The notes under the pieces: generated by a model | The model's database searches: none | What the model saw: the letters and a program-made list of their open reading frames with translations, nothing else | What the model was told of the DNA's origin: nothing | Part shown: piece by piece, positions 26,675 through 35,398 of the stretch | How the letters are laid out: every line of letters starts with the position of its first letter | Position numbering within the stretch: position 1 is the first letter of the stretch | From: SAR324 cluster bacterium | GTDB lineage: Bacteria; SAR324; NAC60-12 | Length of the DNA: 64,000 nucleotides | NCBI GenBank assembly: GCA_028281495.1 | Contig: JANQJU010000049.1 | Location: 121,912 to 185,911 of the forward strand | Reading direction: 5' to 3' | Program-made: the position numbers and the translations under genes

Positions 26675-26701
26675 GCCCCCGCCTTTCTGGAAAGCAGGGG
26701 C
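26675..26701 (-). other. GC-rich hairpin between binding-protein and ATPase genes
   Basis: In the minus-strand transcript the segment from 26701 to 26675 pairs over 11 bp (GCCCCTGCTTT with GGGCGGGGGC-side partners, two G-U pairs) around a 5-base loop. No T run follows. Such hairpins between a binding-protein gene and the rest of an ABC operon often protect the upstream message and lower downstream expression, which would suit the need for excess binding protein. Confidence 0.6.
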
Positions 26702-26712
26702 TAGAAAAGGTC

Positions 26713-27744
26713 TTACTTGTCTTTGACTTGAATTTCGCCGTTGACAATCTTGTTTTTGAATTGATCGACCACGCTGATCATCTTTTTGGTCACCAATTTA
26801 CGGTTGTTGTCATCCAATGCGTATCCAACGCCGTTGTTATCCAATCCAAACGTATGGACACCGCCTTGGAAATTGTTGTCCTTCACTTGTTTGATCACAG
26901 CATAAACCGCATTATCCACACGTTTCAGCATGGAAGTGAGGATTTGTCCGGGCACGATGTAATTTTGATTGGAGTCCACACCGATAGCATACACGCAGGA
27001 ATCAGTCCGTTGCTTATTTTTGACCGCAGGAAGACAGGGGCCACGGCCGTTGACTTCTTTGATTGCATCGAACAAACCGTTTCCTGAGGCACCTGCTGCG
27101 GCGTAGATGACGGAAGCGCCTTTGGTCATTTGAGCTTTTGCAATTTCTTTGGCTTTTGCAGGATCATTCCAGGCTGAACCGGTAACGCCGACATAATTGG
27201 CAACCACGTTGATACCAGGATAGATCAATTTGGCTCCTTGTCGGTAACCTGCTTCAAACTTCCGGATCAGAGGAATATCCATGCCTCCAATGAAACCGAC
27301 TGTTCGGCTACCGTTCATTTCGCGGGAGCGGATTGCAGCGAGCATGCCCACTAAAAAGGATCCCTCGTGCTCTTTAAATACCAACGAAGCAACATTGGGA
27401 AGATCCACCACGCTATCGACCAAGGCGAAATGGATATTAGGGAACTCCTTAGCCACTTTTTCAATAGAAGGCTGGTGTGCAAACCCAACACCGATCACGA
27501 GATCAAAACCCTTTCCAGCAAAGGTTCGCAGACCTTCTTCCACTGCACTGGAATCGCCTGGTTCAACATCTTTCAGCACAATTCCTAACTCATCACGAGC
27601 ACGAGATGCACCTTCCCATGCAGACTGATTGAAACTTTTGTCAAACTTTCCCCCGGCATCAAAAACCAATCCGACCTGCACTTGGGCAAATGAACTCGTC
27701 GCAATGAAAATAAACACGCTCAGTGATAGTAATAGCTTTTTCAT
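26713..27744 (-). CDS. BMP-family nucleoside-binding protein
   Basis: Periplasmic receptor of the nucleoside importer, 343 residues. The signal peptide (KKLLLSLSVFIFIATSSFAQ) ends at a signal peptidase I type Ala-x-Ala-like site rather than a lipobox Cys. So unlike Gram-positive BmpA/NupN it is predicted to be soluble in the periplasm. The mature part starts VQVGLVFDAGGKFDKSFNQSAWEG, the BMP hallmark, with GFAHQPSIEKVAKEFPNIHFALVD (pieces), VGFIGGMDIPLIRKFEAGY and GVDSNQNYIVPG. AAGGAG precedes the start. Confidence 0.9.
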   Translation of the reverse strand: MKKLLLSLSVFIFIATSSFAQVQVGLVFDAGGKFDKSFNQSAWEGASRARDELGIVLKDVEPGDSSAVEEGLRTFAGKGFDLVIGVGFAHQPSIEKVAKEFPNIHFALVDSVVDLPNVASLVFKEHEGSFLVGMLAAIRSREMNGSRTVGFIGGMDIPLIRKFEAGYRQGAKLIYPGINVVANYVGVTGSAWNDPAKAKEIAKAQMTKGASVIYAAAGASGNGLFDAIKEVNGRGPCLPAVKNKQRTDSCVYAIGVDSNQNYIVPGQILTSMLKRVDNAVYAVIKQVKDNNFQGGVHTFGLDNNGVGYALDDNNRKLVTKKMISVVDQFKNKIVNGEIQVKDK

Positions 27745-27846
27745 GAGGACTCCTTATCTGATGGATCTGAAGGGAATTAAGGGATGAAACGCCTTGAAAC
27801 AACGGCTTACCAATAGCAATCTTTTTTTTATTTTGCTAACGATTTC

Positions 27847-28479
27847 TTAACGAGGTTTTGATTTACGCAAGAGGAATTCTATCTGCGTTGCAATGATGTT
27901 TAAAGCCACTGGATTCGCTCGATTTTCATTAATAATTATGTCGGCATAGCGTTTGCTCGGCTCCACAAATTGATCGTGCATGGGCTTCACTGTCGTCAGA
28001 TACTGTTGCACTACTGACTCACGGGTTCGCCCCCGTTCCACGACGTCTCGTTCCATCCGACGGATGAACCGTAAGTCTGAATCGGTGTCCACAAAAATCT
28101 TCAAATCCATCAGTTGCCTTAAGCTATAATCTTGGAAAACTAAGATGCCTTCGACTAAAATAATAGGCTTCGATTCTTCCATTTGCATCTCAGAGAATCG
28201 CACGTGCTGACTATAATCGTATCGAGGCACAGCAACCCGCTCTTCCCCTTCGATAAATCGTTTTAAATGTTCGACTAAAAGTTCGGTTTCTAAAGAATCC
28301 GGATGATCGAAATTGACTTCGTCTCGTTCCTTAGGACTTAGGTGGCTCAAATCACGATAATACGCGTCATGCTGCAACAGCAAAATGCGATCACCGCCTC
28401 CCCGGTTGAGGAGCTTTTCGACCATTGTGGTTTTTCCCGAACCGGAACCTCCGGCCACACCAATCACAAAGGGTTTCAT
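27847..28479 (-). CDS. udk: Uridine kinase
   Basis: Phosphorylates uridine (and probably cytidine) to the monophosphate for pyrimidine salvage, in the cytoplasm. The 210-residue protein has Walker A GGSGSGKTT near residue 9, HDAYYRD (substrate base and acid), NFDHPDSLE, VPRYDYSQHVR, VEGILVF, FVDTDSDLRFIRRMERDVVERG and KPMHDQFVEPSKRYADIII, all in family order. The ATG at 28479 has AGGA upstream. It lies between an oxygenase gene and the BMP transporter on the same strand, so a cell importing nucleosides would phosphorylate them at once. Confidence 0.93.
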   Translation of the reverse strand: MKPFVIGVAGGSGSGKTTMVEKLLNRGGGDRILLLQHDAYYRDLSHLSPKERDEVNFDHPDSLETELLVEHLKRFIEGEERVAVPRYDYSQHVRFSEMQMEESKPIILVEGILVFQDYSLRQLMDLKIFVDTDSDLRFIRRMERDVVERGRTRESVVQQYLTTVKPMHDQFVEPSKRYADIIINENRANPVALNIIATQIEFLLRKSKPR

Positions 28480-28526
28480 AATCTTCCTTTCATCCAAGGC
28501 CTCTTGCGGCCAAATTGATAAAATGA

Positions 28527-29462
28527 CTACTTGAGGCCTATTTCTCGGAGACGTTGCTGCAAATATTCATCAGCGGTCATCCCGCCATCGGGGTAGCGAT
28601 TGGGATTATCCTCCGTGATACATTGTGCCAGTGGCGTTAGATCGACTCCTGGGTTGGGGTGCAAAAAGAAAGGAACCGAATAACGCGACACCAATGCATC
28701 GGGTCCCACCGGGTTGACCACACGGTGGGTGGTGGAAGGGAACAAATGATTAGTGAGCATCTGCATCATGTCTCCAATGTTCACTATAATGCCACCGTCA
28801 CGACTTTTGGCTGGGATCCACTCTCCGTCCTTGGCCAGCACTTGCAATCCGGGTTTTTCGGCGTCAACCAGCAAAGTGATGAGATTGATATCTTCATGAG
28901 CAGCAGCTCGTACCGAACCATCCTCTTGAACCGGAGGGTAGTGCAGAGGGCGCAAGATGCTATTTCCAATATCAATCCGCTTTGAAAAGTAGTCGATTTC
29001 TAAACCCAAATAGATGGAAAAGGCGCGGAGTATCTCATCTCCAAACGATTCGAGGGCCTGATACATACCCCAGGTGTATTCTTTAAAATTGGGGATTTCT
29101 TCGGGCCACACATTAGGAAGGAGGTTTTCAGCCCATTCATGGTCGCGAGGTACTTCGCGTCCCACGTGCCAAAATTCTTTTTGATCCGAAACGGTTTGGT
29201 CCTTTGCTTTTTCAATACCAAATGGGGTGTATCCGCGTGCCCCGCCGATACCTTTCACGTGATACTTCTTCTTGGTGTCTGTGGGGAGTTCAAAAAAAGC
29301 TTTAATCACTCTAAATGCATGATCCACCAATTCCGCTGACACGGAATGGTTATAAAGTTCAACAAAACCGTAGATTTGGTACGCCTCTCCTAATTCTTGA
29401 GCAAATCCTTTGGGGTCGGAATGGAACCCACTGAAATCCAAACGAGGAATCTGATTTTGCAT
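28527..29462 (-). CDS. Isopenicillin N synthase-like Fe(II)/2-oxoglutarate oxygenase
   Basis: A 311-residue non-heme iron oxygenase. Two-domain architecture: an N-terminal DIOX_N-like part (IPRLDFSGF, YQIYGFVELYNHSV, AFFELPTDTKKKYHV) and a jelly-roll core. The iron ligands are His and Asp in AAHEDINLITLLVDA, and the distal His in STTHRVVNP; RYSVPFFLHP supplies the Arg-x-Ser that binds 2-oxoglutarate. The ATG at 29462 has AAGGAG upstream. Real penicillin biosynthesis is unlikely. Placement next to udk and a nucleoside importer suggests it oxidises a nucleoside or base (compare thymine 7-hydroxylase, same fold), but that is inference. Confidence 0.85.
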   Translation of the reverse strand: MQNQIPRLDFSGFHSDPKGFAQELGEAYQIYGFVELYNHSVSAELVDHAFRVIKAFFELPTDTKKKYHVKGIGGARGYTPFGIEKAKDQTVSDQKEFWHVGREVPRDHEWAENLLPNVWPEEIPNFKEYTWGMYQALESFGDEILRAFSIYLGLEIDYFSKRIDIGNSILRPLHYPPVQEDGSVRAAAHEDINLITLLVDAEKPGLQVLAKDGEWIPAKSRDGGIIVNIGDMMQMLTNHLFPSTTHRVVNPVGPDALVSRYSVPFFLHPNPGVDLTPLAQCITEDNPNRYPDGGMTADEYLQQRLREIGLK

Positions 29463-29571
29463 AACATTCTCCTTCAAAGTGGGGTGGATGGTGTGAGGGA
29501 TTCAATACGACGAGGGGTTTCTTTGCGCTTATAATGAGAAACCCAAGAGAATTAAAGAAAAACTTCAGGGA

Positions 29572-32500
29572 TCACCCACCGAAGGGGGCTACGGTGGCAA
29601 TCTTCTTAGTGAGTATTCCCAACTTGGCCATCTTGCTACGCAGGGTGTTGGGATTGATTTGGAGAATCTCGGCTGCTCCTCCGTGTCCATGAATTTGACC
29701 ATTGCAATGTTCCAAGGCTCGCAGGATATGCTGCCGAGTCATTTCTTCCAAGGAGGATAGGGGGCCTAGTATGACTTCGGGCGTGGCATCCGTCGATTGC
29801 GGTTCGGCTGATAACGCTTCGATAACAAGACTGCCGTTGCGGCTAAGTATGACAGCTCGTTCGATGACATGGCGCAACTCCCTCACGTTTCCTGGCCAAC
29901 CATAATTCATCAGTTTTTGGAGTTCTGACGATTCAAAACGTTCCATAGGCCGCCCTACGGTCTGCGAGTATTCTCTGAGAAAATGTTGAGCCAAAAGCGG
30001 GATATCTTCTTTGCGTTCTCGCAGGGGTGGCACTTCCAAAGGAAACACGTTGAGCCGATAATACAAATCACGACGAAACTTTCCCAGGTGCACTTCTTCA
30101 CGCAGATTCCGGTTGGTGGCCGCTACCAACCGGAAGTCCGACTTGATGGTTTTGTACCCACCAACTCGCTGGAATTCGCGGTTTTGCAATACCCGGAGTA
30201 ACTTGCTTTGCAATTCCAAAGGAAGCTCCCCAATTTCGTCGAGGAACAACGTGCCTTGGTCTGCCAGTTCAAAGAGGCCGATTTTGCGGTTATCGGCCCC
30301 CGTAAACGCCCCTTTTTCATGGCCAAAAAATTCGCTTTCAATGAGCGTTCCGGCTAAGGCTCCACAGTTGGCAATGATGAAGGCTCCGTCACGCCGGGGG
30401 CTGCTGTAGTGAATGCAAGCCGAGACCAGTTCTTTGCCCACGCCGGTTTCTCCGGTAACGAGAACTGACGTGTCTAAATGGGCCACTTGGGACACTTGTT
30501 CCAGTACTGCCTGGATCGCAGGGCTTTTTCCAATGATTCCGTGGCCCTGAATCTCACGTTGCTGAAAGTCATGATAGTACAGATTTTCCTTGTGAAGACG
30601 TTGTGTCATCGCTTCAAGTTGGGCATGGGCCTGCACATTGTCGATGGTAACGGCCAGTTGCATGCCAAATGTCCTCAAGATCTCTAAGTCTTGTTTTGTG
30701 AAGGCATTGGGAATGAGTTGGTGTTCTTCGTAAATAACGCCGATTACCTGATCATGGAGGAGCAATGGCACGCACAGTCGCGAAATGGGTTCTTTGGCTG
30801 AACCGTGCGAAACCAAACCTGTTTTTTGCTTTGTGACTTTTTGAATCCATTTCATTACGGAGGCACTCATTTTTTCAGAAAAATTCCGAGCCGCTTTGAG
30901 TCGCATAGTGCCCGTTTCATCCTGCAAAAAAAGCGCTCGGCGTTCCGAAAGGGTGAGCGTGCCCAGCAGATCCACGATGCCTGAGTACAGATCTTCCAAG
31001 CTGCGAAACGAGCTGATGGTTCGGCTGATTTCCAGGATGCTGCTCACCAACTGCGTGGATTTGTCTTCAGAGCGAACCCAATCCTTCCATTCTGGTGGAA
31101 ATATATCTGCGGAGAGGCCCGCCAAATACGTATAAGCGAGCTTTCCAAAGTGATATAAGTCCTCAGTGCGGCCTTGTTTTTCAGCCCGCTTGGCCAGCCA
31201 GAGGGTAAGATTGCCCAAAGGTAATGAGAGTCGTGCTTTTTGGAGACGTTGCACTAAAAAATCCAAAGCCTTTTGGTCCGGCCAAAAATAGGGATCATGA
31301 GAACTCTTTCGGACGATTTCATAAAACGAGTACAGGGTTTGATGTGCCTGAGAGTTGTGCTGTGCGAGGATGTTGCAGAATTTCAACAGGTCCCACTTAG
31401 GATGCAGGCGAACATGCTTGTGTTCTGCTTCCAAAAACAAATCGAAAAACAGATCGGGGTAAGACAAACAGGCTGTTTTCAGTGCCATGTTTGGCAAGCC
31501 GTGCAGCCATCCTTGTGCTTCGTTTTCTCGGTTTTGTTTCAATGCCGAAAGGGCCAAAACGGAACGATACAATGTATGAGAGACCATATCCTCAAAAATT
31601 CCCCCATGCTCTTGAGCACGAAATGCAGACGCTTGGGCTTCGTCGTATTTCTTGGAAGCATAATAGAGGTAAGCCATATTGGCATTGCATTGATTCACGA
31701 TGCCTGGATACCCTTGTTTTTCAGCTTCTCGAATAACTGCACTGACCAAACCCATGCCCACAGTAGGCTTTCCGATTAGAGAATAACTGGATGCCACCGT
31801 CCCCAAATACAGCAATGGAAACAAGCTGTTGGGTAATGAATCGGTGGGGGGAAGGGTTTTTTCGTAAATATCGACGACTGCAATGGGGTCGCCTCGCATT
31901 GCCAGTAGGGGAATCAAAAATGCTGAGACCAATTGACGTTGACGCGAACGTGCTTCCAAATGGGTGAACTTCCGAAGCAACTGTTGGATTGTTTCGTCAT
32001 TGATAGCATCCCGCTGCGAAGTCAGCTCTAGGTGATTCACTCGGAGCGTTTCGATTACCAACTCGTAAGTGAGACTTTCAATCGCTCGTGCTTTTTCAGA
32101 AAGCCTTTGGTAGATTTCCGGCGATCCGGTGGGCTTGGCAATTCGGTAGCTCAACCAGTGTCCAGAGGTTGCCAATCCTAAATAAGACAGCGCCACATTT
32201 GGGAAATACGCATGGGGTTCCAACACGTTGGCATAATGCTGATAAGTCTCCAACGCACGAGACGAATCACAGATTGCAATGCACAAGTTTCCCAGTTGAA
32301 TCGCTGCTTTCCCAAGCACTGCTAACGCGAGTCGCAACTCGGCCTCTGTCTCTGGGTAAGGGGCACGGCCTGAATGGGTGAGGGTTTCCAAAAATCGAGT
32401 GGATTGTTGCAAAATGGCAATACGGGCTTCTGCTCTCAATTGCTTTTTGAAATAGCGATATTGAGGCGATTGAGAAAGGTCGCAAAAGCCGGTAGGGGTT

Positions 32501-32691
32501 TCATAGAGACACCAGTTTTCATCACTTCGTAACAATGTTAGCAATTCTACCCCTTGGTCTTGCCACGTTTCCAACCAACGAATATGAAAACGGCCGCTGA
32601 ATCCGGTGATCACTTGCAACAATTGTTGGTTTGCTTCGGAGAGTTGCTGGTACCAATGTTCCAAGGCCTGGGATTCGGGTGTGTTTTCCAT
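29572..32691 (-). CDS. Large sigma-54 dependent activator (helical N-terminus, GAF, AAA+, Fis HTH)
   Basis: A 1039-residue bacterial enhancer-binding protein. The N-terminal half (about 1-550) is predicted helical and TPR-like (ALEHWYQQLSEANQQLLQVI, LEPHAYFPNVALSYLGLA, YDEAQASAFRAQEHGG). A GAF domain follows (about 560-690), then the sigma-54 AAA+ motor with Walker A GETGVGKE (about 749) and the sigma-54 contact loop GAFTGA (about 794), LFLDEIGELPL, FRRDLYYRLNVFPLEVPPLRER, and a C-terminal Fis-type helix-turn-helix (AEILQINPNTLRSKMAKLG). It lies upstream of the oxygenase/udk/nucleoside genes on the same strand and divergent from kdsA. It may control one or both, but I found no clear -24/-12 promoter before the oxygenase gene. 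Confidence 0.88.
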   Translation of the reverse strand: MENTPESQALEHWYQQLSEANQQLLQVITGFSGRFHIRWLETWQDQGVELLTLLRSDENWCLYETPTGFCDLSQSPQYRYFKKQLRAEARIAILQQSTRFLETLTHSGRAPYPETEAELRLALAVLGKAAIQLGNLCIAICDSSRALETYQHYANVLEPHAYFPNVALSYLGLATSGHWLSYRIAKPTGSPEIYQRLSEKARAIESLTYELVIETLRVNHLELTSQRDAINDETIQQLLRKFTHLEARSRQRQLVSAFLIPLLAMRGDPIAVVDIYEKTLPPTDSLPNSLFPLLYLGTVASSYSLIGKPTVGMGLVSAVIREAEKQGYPGIVNQCNANMAYLYYASKKYDEAQASAFRAQEHGGIFEDMVSHTLYRSVLALSALKQNRENEAQGWLHGLPNMALKTACLSYPDLFFDLFLEAEHKHVRLHPKWDLLKFCNILAQHNSQAHQTLYSFYEIVRKSSHDPYFWPDQKALDFLVQRLQKARLSLPLGNLTLWLAKRAEKQGRTEDLYHFGKLAYTYLAGLSADIFPPEWKDWVRSEDKSTQLVSSILEISRTISSFRSLEDLYSGIVDLLGTLTLSERRALFLQDETGTMRLKAARNFSEKMSASVMKWIQKVTKQKTGLVSHGSAKEPISRLCVPLLLHDQVIGVIYEEHQLIPNAFTKQDLEILRTFGMQLAVTIDNVQAHAQLEAMTQRLHKENLYYHDFQQREIQGHGIIGKSPAIQAVLEQVSQVAHLDTSVLVTGETGVGKELVSACIHYSSPRRDGAFIIANCGALAGTLIESEFFGHEKGAFTGADNRKIGLFELADQGTLFLDEIGELPLELQSKLLRVLQNREFQRVGGYKTIKSDFRLVAATNRNLREEVHLGKFRRDLYYRLNVFPLEVPPLRERKEDIPLLAQHFLREYSQTVGRPMERFESSELQKLMNYGWPGNVRELRHVIERAVILSRNGSLVIEALSAEPQSTDATPEVILGPLSSLEEMTRQHILRALEHCNGQIHGHGGAAEILQINPNTLRSKMAKLGILTKKIATVAPFGG

Positions 32692-32726
32692 AATTTTCAA
32701 AGGAAGGGGTGAGGACGAACGATTAC

Positions 32727-32780
32727 ATTACGAAATATCAAAAAAACGATTTTAGTGAGCGGTATAATTACGAAATATCA
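32727..32780. promoter_or_regulatory. Paired 14-bp direct repeats and a TATAAT box in the activator-kdsA divergent region
   Basis: ATTACGAAATATCA occurs at 32727-32740 and again at 32767-32780, exactly 40 bp apart. A perfect TATAAT box lies at 32763-32768, just before and touching the second copy; it is well placed for kdsA but without a good -35. Two identical sites four helical turns apart look like binding sites for a dimeric regulator, perhaps the adjacent activator. Confidence 0.55.
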
Positions 32781-32820
32781 CAATAATTCAACAAAACACA
32801 AATAGAGGGGAGAACTAGCT

Positions 32821-33666
32821 ATGCCACAGTCGACTATTGATATCGGACACGTCACGGTCAGCAACCAACAGCCATTTGTTTTGTTTGGAGGAATGAATGT
32901 ATTGGAATCACGAGACTTGGCTCTGAGCGTGGCTGAAACGTATAAACAGATTACGGACAAATTGAAGATCCCTTATGTTTTCAAGGCTTCGTTTGACAAA
33001 GCCAATCGTTCTTCATTGACGTCGTTTCGGGGGCCAGGGATGGAAGAGGGGTTGAAGTGGCTGCAAGAGATCAAGACGACCTTTGACGTTCCAATCATTA
33101 CCGATATCCATGAACCCCATCAAGCCGCTCCGGCTGCTGAAGTGGTTGATGTGCTTCAGGTCCCAGCATTTTTGTCGAGGCAAACGGATTTAGTCGCTGC
33201 GATTGCTCAAACAGGTGCCGTGGTGAATATCAAAAAAGCTCAGTTTTTAGCCCCTGAAGAGATGAAGCACATTGTGACCAAATGTGAGGCTGCCGGGAAT
33301 GATCGAGTGATTCTATGCGAGCGCGGCACCAGTTTTGGTTACAACAATTTGGTTGTCGATATGCTTGCATTTCCCATCATGAAATCATTCGGATGCCCCG
33401 TCATCTTTGACGTGACCCATGCACTTCAAAAACCGGGAGGGCGTCCTACCTCAGCGGATGGGCGACGTCAATTTGTTCAGCAGCTTGCTTTGGCAGGAAT
33501 GTCCCAGGGGTTAGCGGGTTTGTTCCTCGAATCTCATCCCAATCCTGACGAAGCCAAATGTGATGGACCCTGTGCCTTGCCTCTGGACCAACTGGAGCCA
33601 TTTTTGAAACAACTGCAAGCACTGGATCAGCTGGTGAAATCATTTGCCGTACTGGAAATCCGTTAG
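32821..33666 (+). CDS. kdsA: 3-deoxy-8-phosphooctulonate synthase (KDO-8-P synthase)
   Basis: Condenses phosphoenolpyruvate with arabinose 5-phosphate to give KDO-8-phosphate, the first step to lipopolysaccharide inner-core KDO. The 281-residue sequence has the full family pattern: FVLFGGMNVLESRDLAL, PYVFKASFDKANRSS, FRGPGMEEGLKWL, PIITDIHEPHQA, VLQVPAFLSRQTDLV, FDVTHALQKPGG and FLESHPNPDEAKCDGPCALPL. AGAGGGGAGA precedes the ATG. A strong terminator follows. The presence of kdsA makes an LPS-bearing outer membrane very likely. Confidence 0.97.
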   Translation: MPQSTIDIGHVTVSNQQPFVLFGGMNVLESRDLALSVAETYKQITDKLKIPYVFKASFDKANRSSLTSFRGPGMEEGLKWLQEIKTTFDVPIITDIHEPHQAAPAAEVVDVLQVPAFLSRQTDLVAAIAQTGAVVNIKKAQFLAPEEMKHIVTKCEAAGNDRVILCERGTSFGYNNLVVDMLAFPIMKSFGCPVIFDVTHALQKPGGRPTSADGRRQFVQQLALAGMSQGLAGLFLESHPNPDEAKCDGPCALPLDQLEPFLKQLQALDQLVKSFAVLEIR

Positions 33667-33683
33667 ATTGCATCAAGCGACTT

Positions 33684-33721
33684 CTTTGGACTCCCAAATA
33701 CCACGTCCAAAGATTTTGTTT
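33684..33721 (+). terminator. Rho-independent terminator after kdsA
   Basis: CTTTGGAC (33684-33691), a 13-base loop, then GTCCAAAG (33705-33712), followed by ATTTTGTTT. It overlaps the 3' end of the convergent nuclease gene and may serve both. Confidence 0.75.
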
Positions 33722-34955
33722 ATGCGGCCACAGTCAAATCACGCTTAGCAAAAATGACCGGTTTATCTTCGAATTTTTGTGGTTGTTCGGGATACTTCAC
33801 ACGATCAATCCGTTCGCCACTAGGGTTGTAAAGCGAAATGGTACCGCCCTTGTTGCTGAGTCGGATGGGAGAGAGTGGCCCGACCTGCATTGCTTCGCCA
33901 GGAGCTAGTGACCCTTGAAGGGATAGCTCATTTTGAGGGTCTTTTAGTTTCCAACCATCGAAATTCAGCCGGTCGTTGGAAAGGTTGATAATTGAAACCC
34001 ATTCCCCAAGAGCTTCGTTGCCTGAGGCGTTGACTAAGGCCGCTGCAATATAAACATGGATTTTTTCATCAAGAACGGTTTCTCGCCGATCACCAACCCC
34101 CACCATGTCGCTGGGATGATCCACTTCTATGTGTTCTGGAAAGTCGTGTACGTTCGCATTGTTCCGTGCCTCTGAGGTTTCGTTAAAAAATAGCGGATTG
34201 TTGTCAGGCACCTGGGAAGGAAAGATCAATCCCGTCTTCTCTTCAATCTCTGTGATCGAGACTTGATAGCGCTGATGATTGAACAGGTTACGACCACTTT
34301 TATCTTTTAGCGCGTCTGTATCCTGCATCATGATGAAGGCCCGAACTTCCAAGGCATCTTGCTTGTTGATGTAGGCCACGACTTTAAAAAAGCCTGCGGG
34401 AATCAACGCTGTAGTCCGACCGGCAGGAGTGATAGAGCGAGCGAAGTCACCAAAGATTGGCCCCGAAATCACACTAATTTTGTCGCTGGAGTCCAACTTG
34501 AGGTCTTTCACCCAATCTTCTAAGGCCAACCATTCGTCTTGGTTGAAATTTGCATGCTGTAATGAAGCGTTTGAATAATAGAAAGTATCATCGGACGCAT
34601 GTTTGGCCTCCCGTGCAGAATTTCCCCAAGCGGCTGAGGAGCGCCTTGCCAAATGCCCACGATCCCACGGGTTGGAGCGGTAGTAGTCATTGTTAAGCTG
34701 ATTTTCAGCACCAATCCGGGTATCGATTCGCCAATTGTCGGAGCGGTTGACGCTTTTAAAGAGAGCTTGATCGATATTGAGTGCTGCGAACAATGGCGTT
34801 CTCAATTCCTTGTTCATTGCAACGGTATAGTTGTGATAGTGCGCATAGACTCCGTGTTCTAGTTCTGGTTTTTCCAAAACCGATCCAATGAGCCCTGGAG
34901 AAAACGTGGGCAACGGTACTGGTTTACCAAGAAAATCAGGATCATAACCTTTCAT
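33720..34955 (-). CDS. DNA/RNA non-specific (NUC) endonuclease with lamin-tail domain
   Basis: A 411-residue nuclease that cuts single- and double-stranded nucleic acid with a His-metal active site. The NUC domain spans about 60-260: the general-base motif DRGH lies at 98-101 (NPWDRGHLARR) and the metal-binding Asn in NASLQHANFNQDEW near 129-137. The C-terminal part, about 320-411, reads as a lamin-tail beta-sandwich (EWVSIINLSNDRLNFDGWKL, APGEAMQVGPLSPIRLSNKG, TISLYNPSGERIDRVKYP). There is no signal peptide, which is odd for this family because a cytosolic NUC enzyme would attack the cell's own DNA. ATG 34955 has GGAGGAA upstream. It faces a trypsin-like protease gene across an AT-rich divergent region. 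Confidence 0.85.
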   Translation of the reverse strand: MKGYDPDFLGKPVPLPTFSPGLIGSVLEKPELEHGVYAHYHNYTVAMNKELRTPLFAALNIDQALFKSVNRSDNWRIDTRIGAENQLNNDYYRSNPWDRGHLARRSSAAWGNSAREAKHASDDTFYYSNASLQHANFNQDEWLALEDWVKDLKLDSSDKISVISGPIFGDFARSITPAGRTTALIPAGFFKVVAYINKQDALEVRAFIMMQDTDALKDKSGRNLFNHQRYQVSITEIEEKTGLIFPSQVPDNNPLFFNETSEARNNANVHDFPEHIEVDHPSDMVGVGDRRETVLDEKIHVYIAAALVNASGNEALGEWVSIINLSNDRLNFDGWKLKDPQNELSLQGSLAPGEAMQVGPLSPIRLSNKGGTISLYNPSGERIDRVKYPEQPQKFEDKPVIFAKRDLTVAA

Positions 34956-35398
34956 AATTCCTCCATATGTAGATGATGAACAATAGAAAACATTATTCCC
35001 AAAACAAAATACAAATAGCAATAAATTAGGCATATTCGCAAACAAACCAATTAATTACTTTCTAAAATGTAGTCAATGAGAAACTTCGGTTTCTGATGAA
35101 ATATTTAAACTTTCAAGTTTATGAATTTTCCTAGTAGAGCAGCTTGTGTTTAAAATAGATTTAGGTAACAAAAATAGTAGGCTAAAGAATTAAGCAATGG
35201 AAATTACAGACCACATGATAAAAATAGCACTATTTTTAGTAGTGAGCACTATCGATCAATGACAATTATATCAAGCATGCACAAATGCCGACAACGCATA
35301 AATTCAATAGTTTATTTGCTATGAATATAGTGACCAATAATCTGCTAAAAACATTTTAGTCCTGTGAAGTACTATAATTTAATCAAAAGGAGGTCCTT
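34956..35398. other. AT-rich divergent regulatory region between nuclease and protease genes
   Basis: About 440 bases, clearly more AT-rich than the surroundings, without a gene. Near its middle are two short palindromes: AAAAATAG-CA-CTATTTTT (35220-35237) and TAGTG-AG-CACTA (35240-35251). They share AGCACTAT at 35226-35233 and 35245-35252, 19 bp apart. This looks like a repeated operator that could control both genes. Confidence 0.5.

Noticed and set aside
27803..27846. TAGCAA...TTGCTA around an A/T-rich loop as a terminator after udk
   Set aside because: The T run is in the loop rather than after the stem; could be chance in AT-rich sequence.
28527..29462. Penicillin/cephalosporin biosynthesis gene
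   Set aside because: Only the enzyme fold matches isopenicillin N synthase; no ACV synthetase or other beta-lactam genes are present.
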